DNA of 64,000 nucleotides, from positions 1,072,501 through 1,136,500 of the forward strand of contig NZ_CP089981.1 of NCBI RefSeq assembly GCF_021389975.1, read 5' to 3'. This document shows positions 33,935-43,048 of the stretch, one piece after another. The DNA comes from Fulvivirga ulvae (GTDB lineage Bacteria > Bacteroidota > Bacteroidia > Cytophagales > Cyclobacteriaceae). Within the stretch, counting starts at the first letter, position 1. Each line of letters begins with the position of its first letter. The notes beneath the pieces are model-generated. The model saw only the letters and a list, made by a program, of their open reading frames with translations. It had not been told where the DNA came from and did not search any database. Both the position numbers and the translations under genes were made by a program.

Positions 33935-36588
33935 TGAATCAAACTGATAACCCAACTCCTCCACATTGGCCGAGTCGCTTTTTGCGCTGGTACTGCCACC
34001 CAGACTACCTGGAAGATATCGAAGGCGATCTGATCGAAAGGTTTGAGGCTGACACCGTGGTAAAGGGCTCAAAAACGGCACGATGGAACTTTACCAAAGA
34101 TGTAGCCCGACTCTTCAGGCCAGGCATCATCCGTCCATTATCCGGAAGTGATCAACTAAACCAGTACGGCATGTTTAAAAATTATATCAAAGTAGGCGTA
34201 AGAAATATACTGAGGCAAAAAGCCTTTTCTGTAATAAACATTGCCGGCCTGGCAATAGGCATAGCTTGCTGCCTGCTCATTTTACTTTATGTTAACGATG
34301 AGCTGTCTTATGACCGCTACAATAAAAATTTTGACCGTATTTACAGAATATTGCATACCTATAGAAATGCTGAAAATCCCGGCAGCCTGCCTCCTCCTTC
34401 GCCGGAAGACTTCCAGGTCTGGGGCAGCGCACCTGTAGGCCCTGCATTGCAGGCTGAGTTTCCTGAAATAGAAGGTTATTTCCGTTTTACGAGCCCCTCT
34501 CAATTACTCTTTCAGTATGGCAGTAAAAGATTTCAAGAGGACAATATGGTTTTTGCGGACTCTTCTGCTTTTCAAGTTTTTAGCTGGAACCTCATTTCCG
34601 GAAATCCAAAAACGGCTTTGAAGGAACCCAATAGCATTGTGCTTACACTAAGCACGGCTATGAAGTATTTCGGCTATGAAGACCCAATGGGCAAGACCAT
34701 TAACATAGACCAAACCGAGACCTTTATAGTTACAGGGGTTATGGAAGATGTGCCGTCCAACACTCATTTCACTTTTGACGGGTTGATCTCCATGACAACA
34801 TTTCAAAACTGGAGACCCGAGATATTTGACTCGTGGGGATATGTAGATTTTTATACTTATTTCCTTCTTAAGGAGAACACCCACATCGAATCCCTGGAGA
34901 GTAAAATACCTGGTTTTATTGAGCACAATGGCCCGGATTGGTACAAGTCAGATAATACGATTGCTTTTGAGCCGTTGTCTGCTGCCTATCTTCACTCCAG
35001 GGCTGCAAGGCAGCCGGGAACAACAGGAAGCTATACCAACATTTATATCTTTTCATTTATAGCTGGTTTTATTCTGCTTATCGCCTGCATCAATTTCATG
35101 AATCTTTCTACCGCGCGTTCCATGGAAAGGGCAAAGGAAATTGGTGTAAGGAAGGCAATTGGAGCACAAAGATATTCACTCATGGCCCAATTCCTTTTAG
35201 AATCAATCATGCTGACCTGGCTGGCCGCCCTGCTTGCAGTGGTATTAGCTGCATTTGTACTACCATTCACCAGAGAACTATCTGGCAAAGCATTATACTT
35301 CTCCGATCTGCTTTCCTGGCAGTTTATATCCATATTTACCGGATCGGTGATTTTTGTTGGCTTATTTGCAGGTAGTTACCCTGCCTGGGTACTTGCTAAA
35401 TTCAAATCCAGCCAGGTGTTAAAAGGCAGATTCAAATCTTCATCCGGAGGCATTTTATTAAGAAAAGCACTGGTAGTATTTCAATTTGCACTTTCTATGT
35501 CTCTCATCGTCGGCACGGTTGTAGTTTTCTCTCAGCTCAGACTTCTTCGTACACTCGACATGGGTTTTGCTAAAGATCAAATGCTGGTTATTGATTTCGG
35601 GTGGGATGCCCGGATTCAGGAGCAGGTGGAATCTATTAAAACAGAACTGGGCAAACACCCAAAAGTAAATAAGGTCAGTGCATCCAGAGCTGTTCCCGGT
35701 GCCTTCCTCCCCAATGCCGGTACAAGCATAGAGTCAGCGAGTGGGGAAATGATAGTGCACAATCCTGGTATCTATGAAATAGACCCGGATTTTGTTCCTA
35801 CCTATGAGATAGAAACAGTCGCTGGCAGAGCTTTTTCCGATGCTTTTCCATCAGATACCACAAAAGCACTGCTCATCAATGAAGCTGCAGCCAGATTGTA
35901 TGGATATTCAGACATGGAGGATGTAATCGGCAAAAAATTCTCTCAGTGGGGACGTGAAGGTACTGTTGTAGGTGTGGTAAAGGACTTCAATTACAAATCA
36001 CTTCACGATAAAGTAGAGCCGCTTTCTATTCGTTATGCGCCTTCAAATTCACTGCGACGATTTTCTTTAAAAATAGCACCGGAAGGAATGGCCGCAACGC
36101 TTGCCGATTTGGAACAACTTTGGTCGCAACTGGTTCCTCACCGTCCGTTTATTTACAGCTTCCTGGATGACAGCTTCAACCGACAATACGAGGCAGATGT
36201 TCTGTTCGGAAATATTTTTACGGTGTTCTCAGGCCTTGCCATCCTGATTGCCTGCCTGGGTTTATTTGGCCTTACCACCTATACTACAGCCCTAAAAACC
36301 AAGGAGATCGGCATCAGAAAAGTTCTGGGTGCATCATTGTTCAGCATAGTTACCCTTTTATCAAAAGATTACATCAGACTCTTCTTTGTGGCTGTGCTTA
36401 TTGGTATTCCGGTTTCCTGGTTTGCAATGAACAGCTGGCTCAATGGCTTTGCTTATAAGATGGAAATTGGTCCGGGAGTATTTATTGTGGCTGCCGTCGT
36501 ATGTGTATTGATAGCTCTGAGTACTATTAGCTGGCAGTCAATACACTCTGCTCTAAGAAACCCTGTCGATTCATTGAAAGATGAATAG
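33931..36588 (+). CDS. Orphan ABC-type permease, prefix domain + MacB/FtsX
   Basis: 885 residues starting at ATG 33931, four bases inside the PadR stop. The prefix domain (RFLRWYCHPDYLEDIEGDLIERFE, residues 13-36) is followed by the helix VINIAGLAIGIACCLLILL, MacB domain with DELSYDRYNKNFDRIYRI, first FtsX half (RAKEIGVRKAIGAQRYSL), second MacB domain with GTVVGVVKDFNYKSLHDKV and second FtsX half (KTKEIGIRKVLGASLFSI). It ends NPVDSLKDE, as in the other two copies (VECLKDE, VKNLQSE). No ATPase is nearby. Intact; role unknown. Confidence 0.9.
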   Translation: MMNQTDNPTPPHWPSRFLRWYCHPDYLEDIEGDLIERFEADTVVKGSKTARWNFTKDVARLFRPGIIRPLSGSDQLNQYGMFKNYIKVGVRNILRQKAFSVINIAGLAIGIACCLLILLYVNDELSYDRYNKNFDRIYRILHTYRNAENPGSLPPPSPEDFQVWGSAPVGPALQAEFPEIEGYFRFTSPSQLLFQYGSKRFQEDNMVFADSSAFQVFSWNLISGNPKTALKEPNSIVLTLSTAMKYFGYEDPMGKTINIDQTETFIVTGVMEDVPSNTHFTFDGLISMTTFQNWRPEIFDSWGYVDFYTYFLLKENTHIESLESKIPGFIEHNGPDWYKSDNTIAFEPLSAAYLHSRAARQPGTTGSYTNIYIFSFIAGFILLIACINFMNLSTARSMERAKEIGVRKAIGAQRYSLMAQFLLESIMLTWLAALLAVVLAAFVLPFTRELSGKALYFSDLLSWQFISIFTGSVIFVGLFAGSYPAWVLAKFKSSQVLKGRFKSSSGGILLRKALVVFQFALSMSLIVGTVVVFSQLRLLRTLDMGFAKDQMLVIDFGWDARIQEQVESIKTELGKHPKVNKVSASRAVPGAFLPNAGTSIESASGEMIVHNPGIYEIDPDFVPTYEIETVAGRAFSDAFPSDTTKALLINEAAARLYGYSDMEDVIGKKFSQWGREGTVVGVVKDFNYKSLHDKVEPLSIRYAPSNSLRRFSLKIAPEGMAATLADLEQLWSQLVPHRPFIYSFLDDSFNRQYEADVLFGNIFTVFSGLAILIACLGLFGLTTYTTALKTKEIGIRKVLGASLFSIVTLLSKDYIRLFFVAVLIGIPVSWFAMNSWLNGFAYKMEIGPGVFIVAAVVCVLIALSTISWQSIHSALRNPVDSLKDE

Positions 36589-36610
36589 CAACATATTTCT
36601 ATAGTGAAAG

Positions 36611-36654
36611 AACTTAAGTGAGAACTGGCCAAAAACCACAATTATTGGCCAAAA
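36611..36654. promoter_or_regulatory. Direct-repeat element upstream of the PD40 protein gene
   Basis: TGGCCAAAA occurs at 36626-36634 and 36646-36654 (period 20). The first copy is preceded by AACTTAAGTGA (36611-36621), and the combination AACTTAAGTGA plus AACTGGCCAAAAAC is also present at 7577-7625 with a 24-base spacer. A regulator-binding site is plausible. Confidence 0.35.
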
Positions 36655-36722
36655 GAGATGGTATCATGTGTAAAATGATGTAAATTGAAGTCCCCATTCA
36701 ATCTAACTATACACCTATTCTG

Positions 36723-37622
36723 ATGATACAAATTTCTAAAGTTCAACTTCTGTTCTTTCTAACTGCACCCTTTCTCATTACTACAATCAGCGTAGCTCAA
36801 AATGATACTGAGATATATGTATTTGACCTGAACCAGGATGGCACCAACTACTCGGTTTCGGAGCCGTTTAATGTCACTTATCAAAATCCGGGGTACGACA
36901 ATCAACCTCATTTTTTACCAGACGGCTCCATGTACTATGTATCAACGCGTAATGGACAAACTGATGTAGCCCAGGTAGAGTTTCAGGAATACTCATGGAG
37001 CTGGCTTACCTGGACCGATGGCGGGAGCGAGTACTCTCCAACGCCTATTCCCGGCAGCCAGGATTTTTCCTGTATAAGACTGGATACCAGTGGATTACAA
37101 TTATTATACAGGTATGATCATACTACTCAGGAGCCGAAGGTATTAATAACAGGGTTGAAAATAGGCTACCATTGTTGGTTGGATCAAAATACCATTGCTG
37201 CATTTGTACTTGGTGAACCTCCCACGCTGTATATCTGTAACGTTCAGAAAGGCGAATGCCTGCCCAGGCATAATAATATAGGAAGATCATTGCACCTGAT
37301 CCCAAATACTTCTCTTCTAAGTTTTATAAGCAAAGCTCAGGAACCATGGCAAATCAAATCTTATGAGCCCGTGGCGGGTACCACAAGAAAGATCATTAAT
37401 GTGGTCAATGGGTCGGAAGATATATGCTGGGCACCCGATGGTACGTTATTCATGGGCAGCGACAGCATTCTATATAAATTTCATGCTGCCTTTGATAAAG
37501 ACTGGGTAAAAGTGGCGGATCTTTCTGAATTTGGCTTATCAGGTATAAGCCGCCTCGATATTAACCCTGATGGCAATCAAATAGCCATTGTGGTTAATCA
37601 GTCTCCTACTGTAGAAAAATAA
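36723..37622 (+). CDS. Secreted PD40/WD40-like propeller protein
   Basis: 299 residues with signal peptide (VQLLFFLTAPFLITTISVAQ). The mature part shows TolB/PD40 repeats, for example YDNQPHFLPDGSMYYVSTRNGQTDVAQ, GSEDICWAPDGTLFMGSD and LDINPDGNQIAIV. Such six-bladed propellers serve as binding modules or sensors in the periplasm; a similar protein family occurs in Bacteroidota as stand-alone TolB-like proteins. There is no peptidase domain. It is followed by a strong bidirectional terminator. Confidence 0.8.
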   Translation: MIQISKVQLLFFLTAPFLITTISVAQNDTEIYVFDLNQDGTNYSVSEPFNVTYQNPGYDNQPHFLPDGSMYYVSTRNGQTDVAQVEFQEYSWSWLTWTDGGSEYSPTPIPGSQDFSCIRLDTSGLQLLYRYDHTTQEPKVLITGLKIGYHCWLDQNTIAAFVLGEPPTLYICNVQKGECLPRHNNIGRSLHLIPNTSLLSFISKAQEPWQIKSYEPVAGTTRKIINVVNGSEDICWAPDGTLFMGSDSILYKFHAAFDKDWVKVADLSEFGLSGISRLDINPDGNQIAIVVNQSPTVEK

Positions 37623-37625
37623 AAA

Positions 37626-37668
37626 GAGAGGGGCTGTACACTCCTCCGGTACAGCCCCTCTCTTTTTT
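37626..37668. terminator. Bidirectional rho-independent terminator
   Basis: Perfect 14-bp stem GAGAGGGGCTGTAC (37626-37639) with GTACAGCCCCTCTC (37649-37662). It has T6 on the right (37663-37668) and A5 on the left, so it can stop transcription both from the PD40 gene and from the convergent S8 peptidase gene. Confidence 0.95.
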
Positions 37669-37681
37669 AATGTGGGTGTAT

Positions 37682-40600
37682 TTACTCTTTAATGATCTTG
37701 CTGTTGATCACTTCTCTTTCCGTTTTCATGGAAATGATATACGCTCCCTGAGGAAGCCTTGACATATTAATCCGCACATTCGAACCTACTGACTCTATCT
37801 CTTCGATAACAACGCCTGTTAACGTCATCATTTTGAGGCTATAGCCTTTCGCTTCATCTGCTATGGCTATTTCTACCATATCTTTTACAGGGTTTGGCGT
37901 AGCTACGAAATATGCCTTTGGTCCTTCATTACCAAGTTCTTCAGCATTTCTTAAGTTAGCGAAAGCTGTATTGGCCAATGTGTTGGTAATATTTACGGTA
38001 TAATCCTCAACCTCTCCGTAGGTGAAAGCACCACATGATGGAGGTGCCGCATTATATCTCATAGACACCCTCATTCGGGTAGTTCCCAATGCCGCCGATG
38101 ATGGTATATTCAGTGTGCCCGACAACGTACCACTGCTGCTTGATGATCCGCTCACCATTTCTTCTCCCGAGTCAGCAAAGTCTCCATCCTGGTTAAGGTC
38201 AATCCATACTTTCCAGTATTCAGTATAGCTGGAGCCTGAGAAACCTGCGCTAAAGTTAATGGTATGGGAACCTCCACGGGTAAGATTAGTGCTCTGGCTC
38301 GTGAAATTGCCATATCCGCCATTGGCACCTGTAGCATTATTAATTGATCCTACAGCCACAAGGTCTATCCACTCATAGTTAACACTATTACCGCCCGAGG
38401 TACAGTAGGTGACAGGGGTCTGAGTGGTAAAACTTACTGAACTTGCCGTTGACTGATTCCCGGCAGCATCTTTCGCTCTTACCGAAGCAGTGTATGAAGT
38501 TGAAGCAGTAAGACCTGTAAGATTATAGCTGGTAGTTGCTGTGGTACCAACGAGGGAGCTTCCTAAATAGACATCATAACCGGTTACTCCCACATTATCC
38601 GTAGATGCAGTCCAGCTTAGTGTAGCACTTGTTGTGGTAACACCTGAGGCAGTCAGTGAACCCGGTGCGGTAGGAGGCTGAGTATCTCCGCTTCCTGCCT
38701 GTATGTTCACAGTATAATCCTCAACTTCTCCATAACTAAAGCTTTCACATGAAGTAGGTATGCCATTGTACTTCATAGAAACACGCATTCTTGTGGCTCC
38801 ATTCGTAGCTCCTGCCGGCACGGTAAAGCTTCCGCCAACCGGTGAGTTTTGTGTAGCAGCCTGCGTCCATACCTGCTCACCTGAATCTGTAAAATCTCCG
38901 TCCCGGTTATAATCAATCCATACACTATACCCTTCGTTGTATAGTGTGCCTGTCCAGGTAGGCGTCACAGAAATAGTATAAGAGGTATTTTTACTCAGGT
39001 TAGTTGAAATGGCCGTAAAATCTGTATAACCTCCGCTGCCTGCTCCCGAGTTATTATTGATTGACCCCACAGTTACATTACTGATGTATTCATCTACCAC
39101 GCTATTGCCATTTGATGAACAATAGTTTAGTTGTACGTCCGTGGTAGTAAAGGTTACAGAACTGCTGTAAGCTGAAGTAGTACCATCACTACATTTACTT
39201 CTCACCTGAGCTTCATACTGAGTAAGCGGCGAAAGACCAGTGATGCTGGCAGAAGTACCTGAAACAGCATTTGTAGTCCAGGTGGAAGTGCCTGTCTGAC
39301 GATACCTTACATCATAGGTAGCTCCGGGCACGGCATTCCAGCTTACTGTAGCTGATGAAGAACCAATATTTGATGCTCCAAGTCCTGTAGGGACAGTAGC
39401 CGTACAGCTTACAGCACCGGCAACACCCGTTACGATCAGCGTATAATCCTGGCTACCACCTGAAAGCGATCCTTTATGAGTAACAGTAATGGTATAGGAA
39501 CCGCTTGCTCCTGATATGTCAATTCTCTCATATGGATCAACATTATTATCGCCGGTGCCATTTGAGTTTACTCCCGTGAGACGGTAAGGATTGTAGGTTG
39601 TACCTCCTTTGGTAACCCTGATGTCCAGGTCATTGACCAATACAGGTGTAGTAAGGTTAGCAGTACCGGTGTTGGCAGTACCTGCCGGATCTGTCCAGGA
39701 AATTGAGGCCAACAGCGGACTTGTGCCATCTGAGTTGACCGTGATAGAGTATGACTGGCCTGCACTTAGCGTAAGCTCCTCTATTCGCGAAGCAGTACCA
39801 TTGGCAGTAATAGCCTGGGCAGCAGCCTTGGCATTCAGCAAGCCCCATCCGTATACAGCATCAGGCCCTGCAATACCTGCATCATCAGCGGTGTGAAGCG
39901 CCAGACCTTTAAGGGATGCCGCACGCATAAAATTCCCATTGACATTGTTATAATGCTGCTGCAACAACAGCAGTGTACCTGTCACATTGGGTGATGCCAT
40001 GGATGTACCGGTGATTGAGTTATAGGCAACATCACTGTTATCATATGTTGAATACACGCTTGTACCATTTCCGGTAATATCCGGCTTTATCCTCAGGTCA
40101 TCCGTAGGGCCTTCGCTACTGCTGCTGTTTATTGTAACACTGTTCAGCGTACCATCTGAAGCCACATTGGCATCCTGCCCATTGGCAACTACCATATTGT
40201 TCTTACATGTAGAGTGTCCGCTAAGCTTATCAAAAGCAGAGTTTCCATTAAGAGGTGCACCGTTCGAAGAGTTGTCGTTACCATCATTACCTGCTGCTAC
40301 GACCATGAGATAATATGGTGAGTTATACATCAGGTTATCCCAGTCTCTTGACTCAGCAATGTATGCACCGAAATACCAGTCAGGTATCAGACTGGCCCTG
40401 TAACCGTAGGAATGGTTTGAAAGAAGCATGCCATCTGCGGCCTCCGCGGTAGCTTCTGAAAGGTCATTGTTCCATTCATGGGTCAGTGCCTTGGCATGTG
40501 GCGACATACCCTTGGCATTGGCCTGAACACCTGACGCAACAATGGTACCTGTAACATGCTGGGCATGGAAGCTGTTGCCATTCAGGGCAGTAACACCATC

Positions 40601-41065
40601 ATTAATGGTCACCCTGTTGGTACCGCCTGCACCATCAAATTCCTGGTGAGTAGGTCTCGTTGGGCCACCGTCCCAGACATGGGCAGTCATGTTTTGTCCG
40701 TTTACGTTAAGCCCGAGGGTTCCGCCAGAGTGAAGGTGATTGGCTCTGGTTGAACGTGCCGCACTTACGTTGTACACTGTGTAGTAAATAGGCCTGCCAT
40801 CCTTCGAAACGGCTATTAATTCATCAAATGAACCATCTCCGTTGGACTTTAGTACTTCCCAGCCTTTTTGGGCTGCCATTTGTAGAGCATTCTGCTTTGC
40901 CGTCAAAGCCTTTTGGCTATATTCTTTCTGTAATTCCGAAAGGCGGGCTTTGTCGTACCGGCTACTGATCTTTTGCTTCTCCGTGGGGGTTTGAGCAAAA
41001 GCCATAGAAATTGAGAATAGGAAAATGGGTAACACCACTTTCCAGTGTTTGGTTTTTGTTTTCAT
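37682..41065 (-). CDS. Secreted S8 (subtilisin-like) peptidase with FnIII, GEVED and T9SS sorting domains
   Basis: 1127 residues. Signal peptide (VVLPIFLFSISMAFAQ), then the S8 catalytic domain with Asp132 (HVWDGG), His167 (SFHAQHVTG), oxyanion Asn260 (AAGND) and Ser355 (GTSMASPNVTG). A proprotein-like beta domain follows (about 420-550), then an FnIII domain, a GEVED domain (SYGEVEDYTVNI), a second FnIII and a second GEVED (FTYGEVEDYTVNI). A C-terminal sorting tail (PNPVKDMVEIAIADEAKGY to GAYIISMKTE) directs export by T9SS and possible anchoring. All catalytic residues are present, so it is probably an active extracellular protease. It is monocistronic and convergent with the PD40 gene. Confidence 0.93.
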   Translation of the reverse strand: MKTKTKHWKVVLPIFLFSISMAFAQTPTEKQKISSRYDKARLSELQKEYSQKALTAKQNALQMAAQKGWEVLKSNGDGSFDELIAVSKDGRPIYYTVYNVSAARSTRANHLHSGGTLGLNVNGQNMTAHVWDGGPTRPTHQEFDGAGGTNRVTINDGVTALNGNSFHAQHVTGTIVASGVQANAKGMSPHAKALTHEWNNDLSEATAEAADGMLLSNHSYGYRASLIPDWYFGAYIAESRDWDNLMYNSPYYLMVVAAGNDGNDNSSNGAPLNGNSAFDKLSGHSTCKNNMVVANGQDANVASDGTLNSVTINSSSSEGPTDDLRIKPDITGNGTSVYSTYDNSDVAYNSITGTSMASPNVTGTLLLLQQHYNNVNGNFMRAASLKGLALHTADDAGIAGPDAVYGWGLLNAKAAAQAITANGTASRIEELTLSAGQSYSITVNSDGTSPLLASISWTDPAGTANTGTANLTTPVLVNDLDIRVTKGGTTYNPYRLTGVNSNGTGDNNVDPYERIDISGASGSYTITVTHKGSLSGGSQDYTLIVTGVAGAVSCTATVPTGLGASNIGSSSATVSWNAVPGATYDVRYRQTGTSTWTTNAVSGTSASITGLSPLTQYEAQVRSKCSDGTTSAYSSSVTFTTTDVQLNYCSSNGNSVVDEYISNVTVGSINNNSGAGSGGYTDFTAISTNLSKNTSYTISVTPTWTGTLYNEGYSVWIDYNRDGDFTDSGEQVWTQAATQNSPVGGSFTVPAGATNGATRMRVSMKYNGIPTSCESFSYGEVEDYTVNIQAGSGDTQPPTAPGSLTASGVTTTSATLSWTASTDNVGVTGYDVYLGSSLVGTTATTSYNLTGLTASTSYTASVRAKDAAGNQSTASSVSFTTQTPVTYCTSGGNSVNYEWIDLVAVGSINNATGANGGYGNFTSQSTNLTRGGSHTINFSAGFSGSSYTEYWKVWIDLNQDGDFADSGEEMVSGSSSSSGTLSGTLNIPSSAALGTTRMRVSMRYNAAPPSCGAFTYGEVEDYTVNITNTLANTAFANLRNAEELGNEGPKAYFVATPNPVKDMVEIAIADEAKGYSLKMMTLTGVVIEEIESVGSNVRINMSRLPQGAYIISMKTEREVINSKIIKE

Positions 41066-41208
41066 TTGGGTTTAGGTTTAATGGTTGAAGCCATAAGTTA
41101 GAAAAAAAGAGGCGATTTCCAATGTAAGAATACCTCATCCAAACCTGATATACCCTGAAAAATTTCATGTAACAAACTGCTATTCAGTCAATAACAGTTA
41201 AAATAAAA

Positions 41209-41337
41209 TTATTGTGTCAGCCGGTACTTTTTTTTTCTGTCAGCCTCCTTTTTCATGGCCAGCCTGAGAAAGAAAATGAAGCCACCCACTACAGTGCCTA
41301 CTATAAGTATCATGGAAATAACAGCTGCTGTACTCAT
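41209..41337 (-). CDS. MetS-family small subunit of an NSS transporter
   Basis: 42 residues from ATG 41335-41337 (MSTAAVISMILIVGTVVGGFIFFLRLAMKKE): one membrane helix and a basic tail. The start overlaps the stop of the transporter gene (ATGA), and the size, topology and position match MetS, the small subunit that MetP of Corynebacterium needs for methionine/alanine uptake. A longer in-frame extension to 41409 lies inside the transporter gene and is not used. Easily missed in automatic annotation. Confidence 0.85.
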   Translation of the reverse strand: MSTAAVISMILIVGTVVGGFIFFLRLAMKKEADRKKKYRLTQ

Positions 41338-42836
41338 GACTTGTTTTTTACAAAGGTGTTGTACAAATATTTGTTTAAAAGCAATCCTGCGATGATAACA
41401 AGGCCCCACTGGGTAATAATTGATGCATTGCTATACACATCAAAAATATTCCAGTTTCCATTTTCATCGAACCATGGATTTTTGGAATAGCCCTGAGACA
41501 TCCACCAATATATGAGGATAACCCCAAAAAACACGTTAAAGATCAGGGCAATTGCAAAATACTTTGAAGGGACATTAAAGTCTGAATCCGTATCGATGTA
41601 GTCCCTTTTAAATTTGGAAACACCATACCGGAGAACAGCGACAATAATGAGCAGTCCCGAAACAATAAGACCAATACCCCAAACCCAATCCTGATTGTTG
41701 AAGAAGTCTAGCGAGTAGGCGGAAGGAAAACCAAAAACAATGCAGAAAGCGGCGGTCCTTATCGCTGCGGATGTCCTAGTGATGCCCATATCTCTCAGGT
41801 TACTGATAAACAGCTCAAGCATGGGCAACAAAGAACTGAAAGCTGCGAGAAAGAAGGCGAGAAAAAATATAAAAGAAAGTATGGCTCCACCGCTGACTGT
41901 AGCAAACAGCTTTGGTATGATGGTAAATGTCAGTGCCTGATTGCCGCTTTGCAGATAGGAGATCGCCTCTCCTTCGCTGGCTGCCAGGGCAAAAACTGCC
42001 GGTAAAATTGCCATTCCTGCCATCAACGAGGCGGTATTGTTACCAAAGCCGCCAATGAAGGTATTTAATACTACATCCTCACTCTTACGGGAATAAGATG
42101 ATATGGTCATGATCAATCCCCAGCCTGCCCCGGTTGACCAGGCAGATTGGGATAGCGCCTCAATCCAGATTGTCGGGTTTGAAAAGTGCCTGAAATCAAT
42201 AAAGAACATATATTCAAGCCCTTTATACCCGTTTTTCATATTCAGAGCCATAATGGTGATCACGAGCAGAAGTGCAAATAAAGTAGGAATCAGGATTTTA
42301 TTGGCTTTTTCAAGACCATTCTGAATCCCTTTAATAAGCACGAAGATGCCAACGATAACGGCAAGTATGTACAAAACTATAGTCCATATATTGTTATTGG
42401 CAATTGTGTCCCAGTATTGATCCAGGTATGCAGGGTTAGCAGCTAGTTCGTCGGCAATAGTGTTGCCTCCACCAACAAAAGCCCATAGGTTCTGAGCTGA
42501 AAGTCCAAGGTACTGCAATGCCCATCCTGTAACTATAGCATAGTAAAAGGCAATACCCAACGTACAGAGGGTAATAAAAAAGCCTCCCCATGTCATACCC
42601 TTCCCTCCTATTTTTCCATACGAGCCGATTACGCCTAGCTTATATTTTTTACCTATGGAAAACTCGGCCATCAATAACGGGATAGACCAGATTAACAGGA
42701 AAACAATCCAGAGGATAAGGAATGAGCCGCCATACTGACCGGCAAGCCGTGGAAACCGCCAAAGATTACCCGCCCCTATGGCCATACCCAAGGAGGCCAG
42801 TACTATACCCCAGCGATTACTAAATTGCTCTTGCAT
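41334..42836 (-). CDS. Neurotransmitter:sodium symporter (NSS) family transporter
   Basis: 500 residues, 11-12 membrane helices. The N-terminus NRWGIVLASLGMAIGAGNLWRFPRLAGQYGG carries the unwound helix-1 sodium/substrate site of LeuT-fold NSS proteins, and SQSAWSTGAGWGLIMTISSY is helix 6. Members take up amino acids with Na+. The adjacent MetS-like subunit suggests the MetP branch (methionine, alanine and similar), although the substrate is not proven. Confidence 0.93.
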   Translation of the reverse strand: MQEQFSNRWGIVLASLGMAIGAGNLWRFPRLAGQYGGSFLILWIVFLLIWSIPLLMAEFSIGKKYKLGVIGSYGKIGGKGMTWGGFFITLCTLGIAFYYAIVTGWALQYLGLSAQNLWAFVGGGNTIADELAANPAYLDQYWDTIANNNIWTIVLYILAVIVGIFVLIKGIQNGLEKANKILIPTLFALLLVITIMALNMKNGYKGLEYMFFIDFRHFSNPTIWIEALSQSAWSTGAGWGLIMTISSYSRKSEDVVLNTFIGGFGNNTASLMAGMAILPAVFALAASEGEAISYLQSGNQALTFTIIPKLFATVSGGAILSFIFFLAFFLAAFSSLLPMLELFISNLRDMGITRTSAAIRTAAFCIVFGFPSAYSLDFFNNQDWVWGIGLIVSGLLIIVAVLRYGVSKFKRDYIDTDSDFNVPSKYFAIALIFNVFFGVILIYWWMSQGYSKNPWFDENGNWNIFDVYSNASIITQWGLVIIAGLLLNKYLYNTFVKNKS

Positions 42837-43048
42837 ATTATTGGTTTAATGTTCGTAAACGTTTGCACACGAGCGGCTAATTTAATGATTAGAATATAAA
42901 CGCTATCATTTCCGCCATTTTTTGAATACAAGCGGGTAAAAATGTATTACAATTTTAACCTTTGGACGATTTCATTTGATCAATCGACTCGTACAGCCTA
43001 TTTGCATTTTTTTTTGAACAAAGCAGGTGTAGCGTCTTCGTGATTGAA

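Noticed and set aside
38000..39400. Repeated segments in the S8 peptidase gene as a possible repeat array
   Set aside because: They are coding repeats of FnIII and GEVED domains, not a CRISPR or intergenic repeat.
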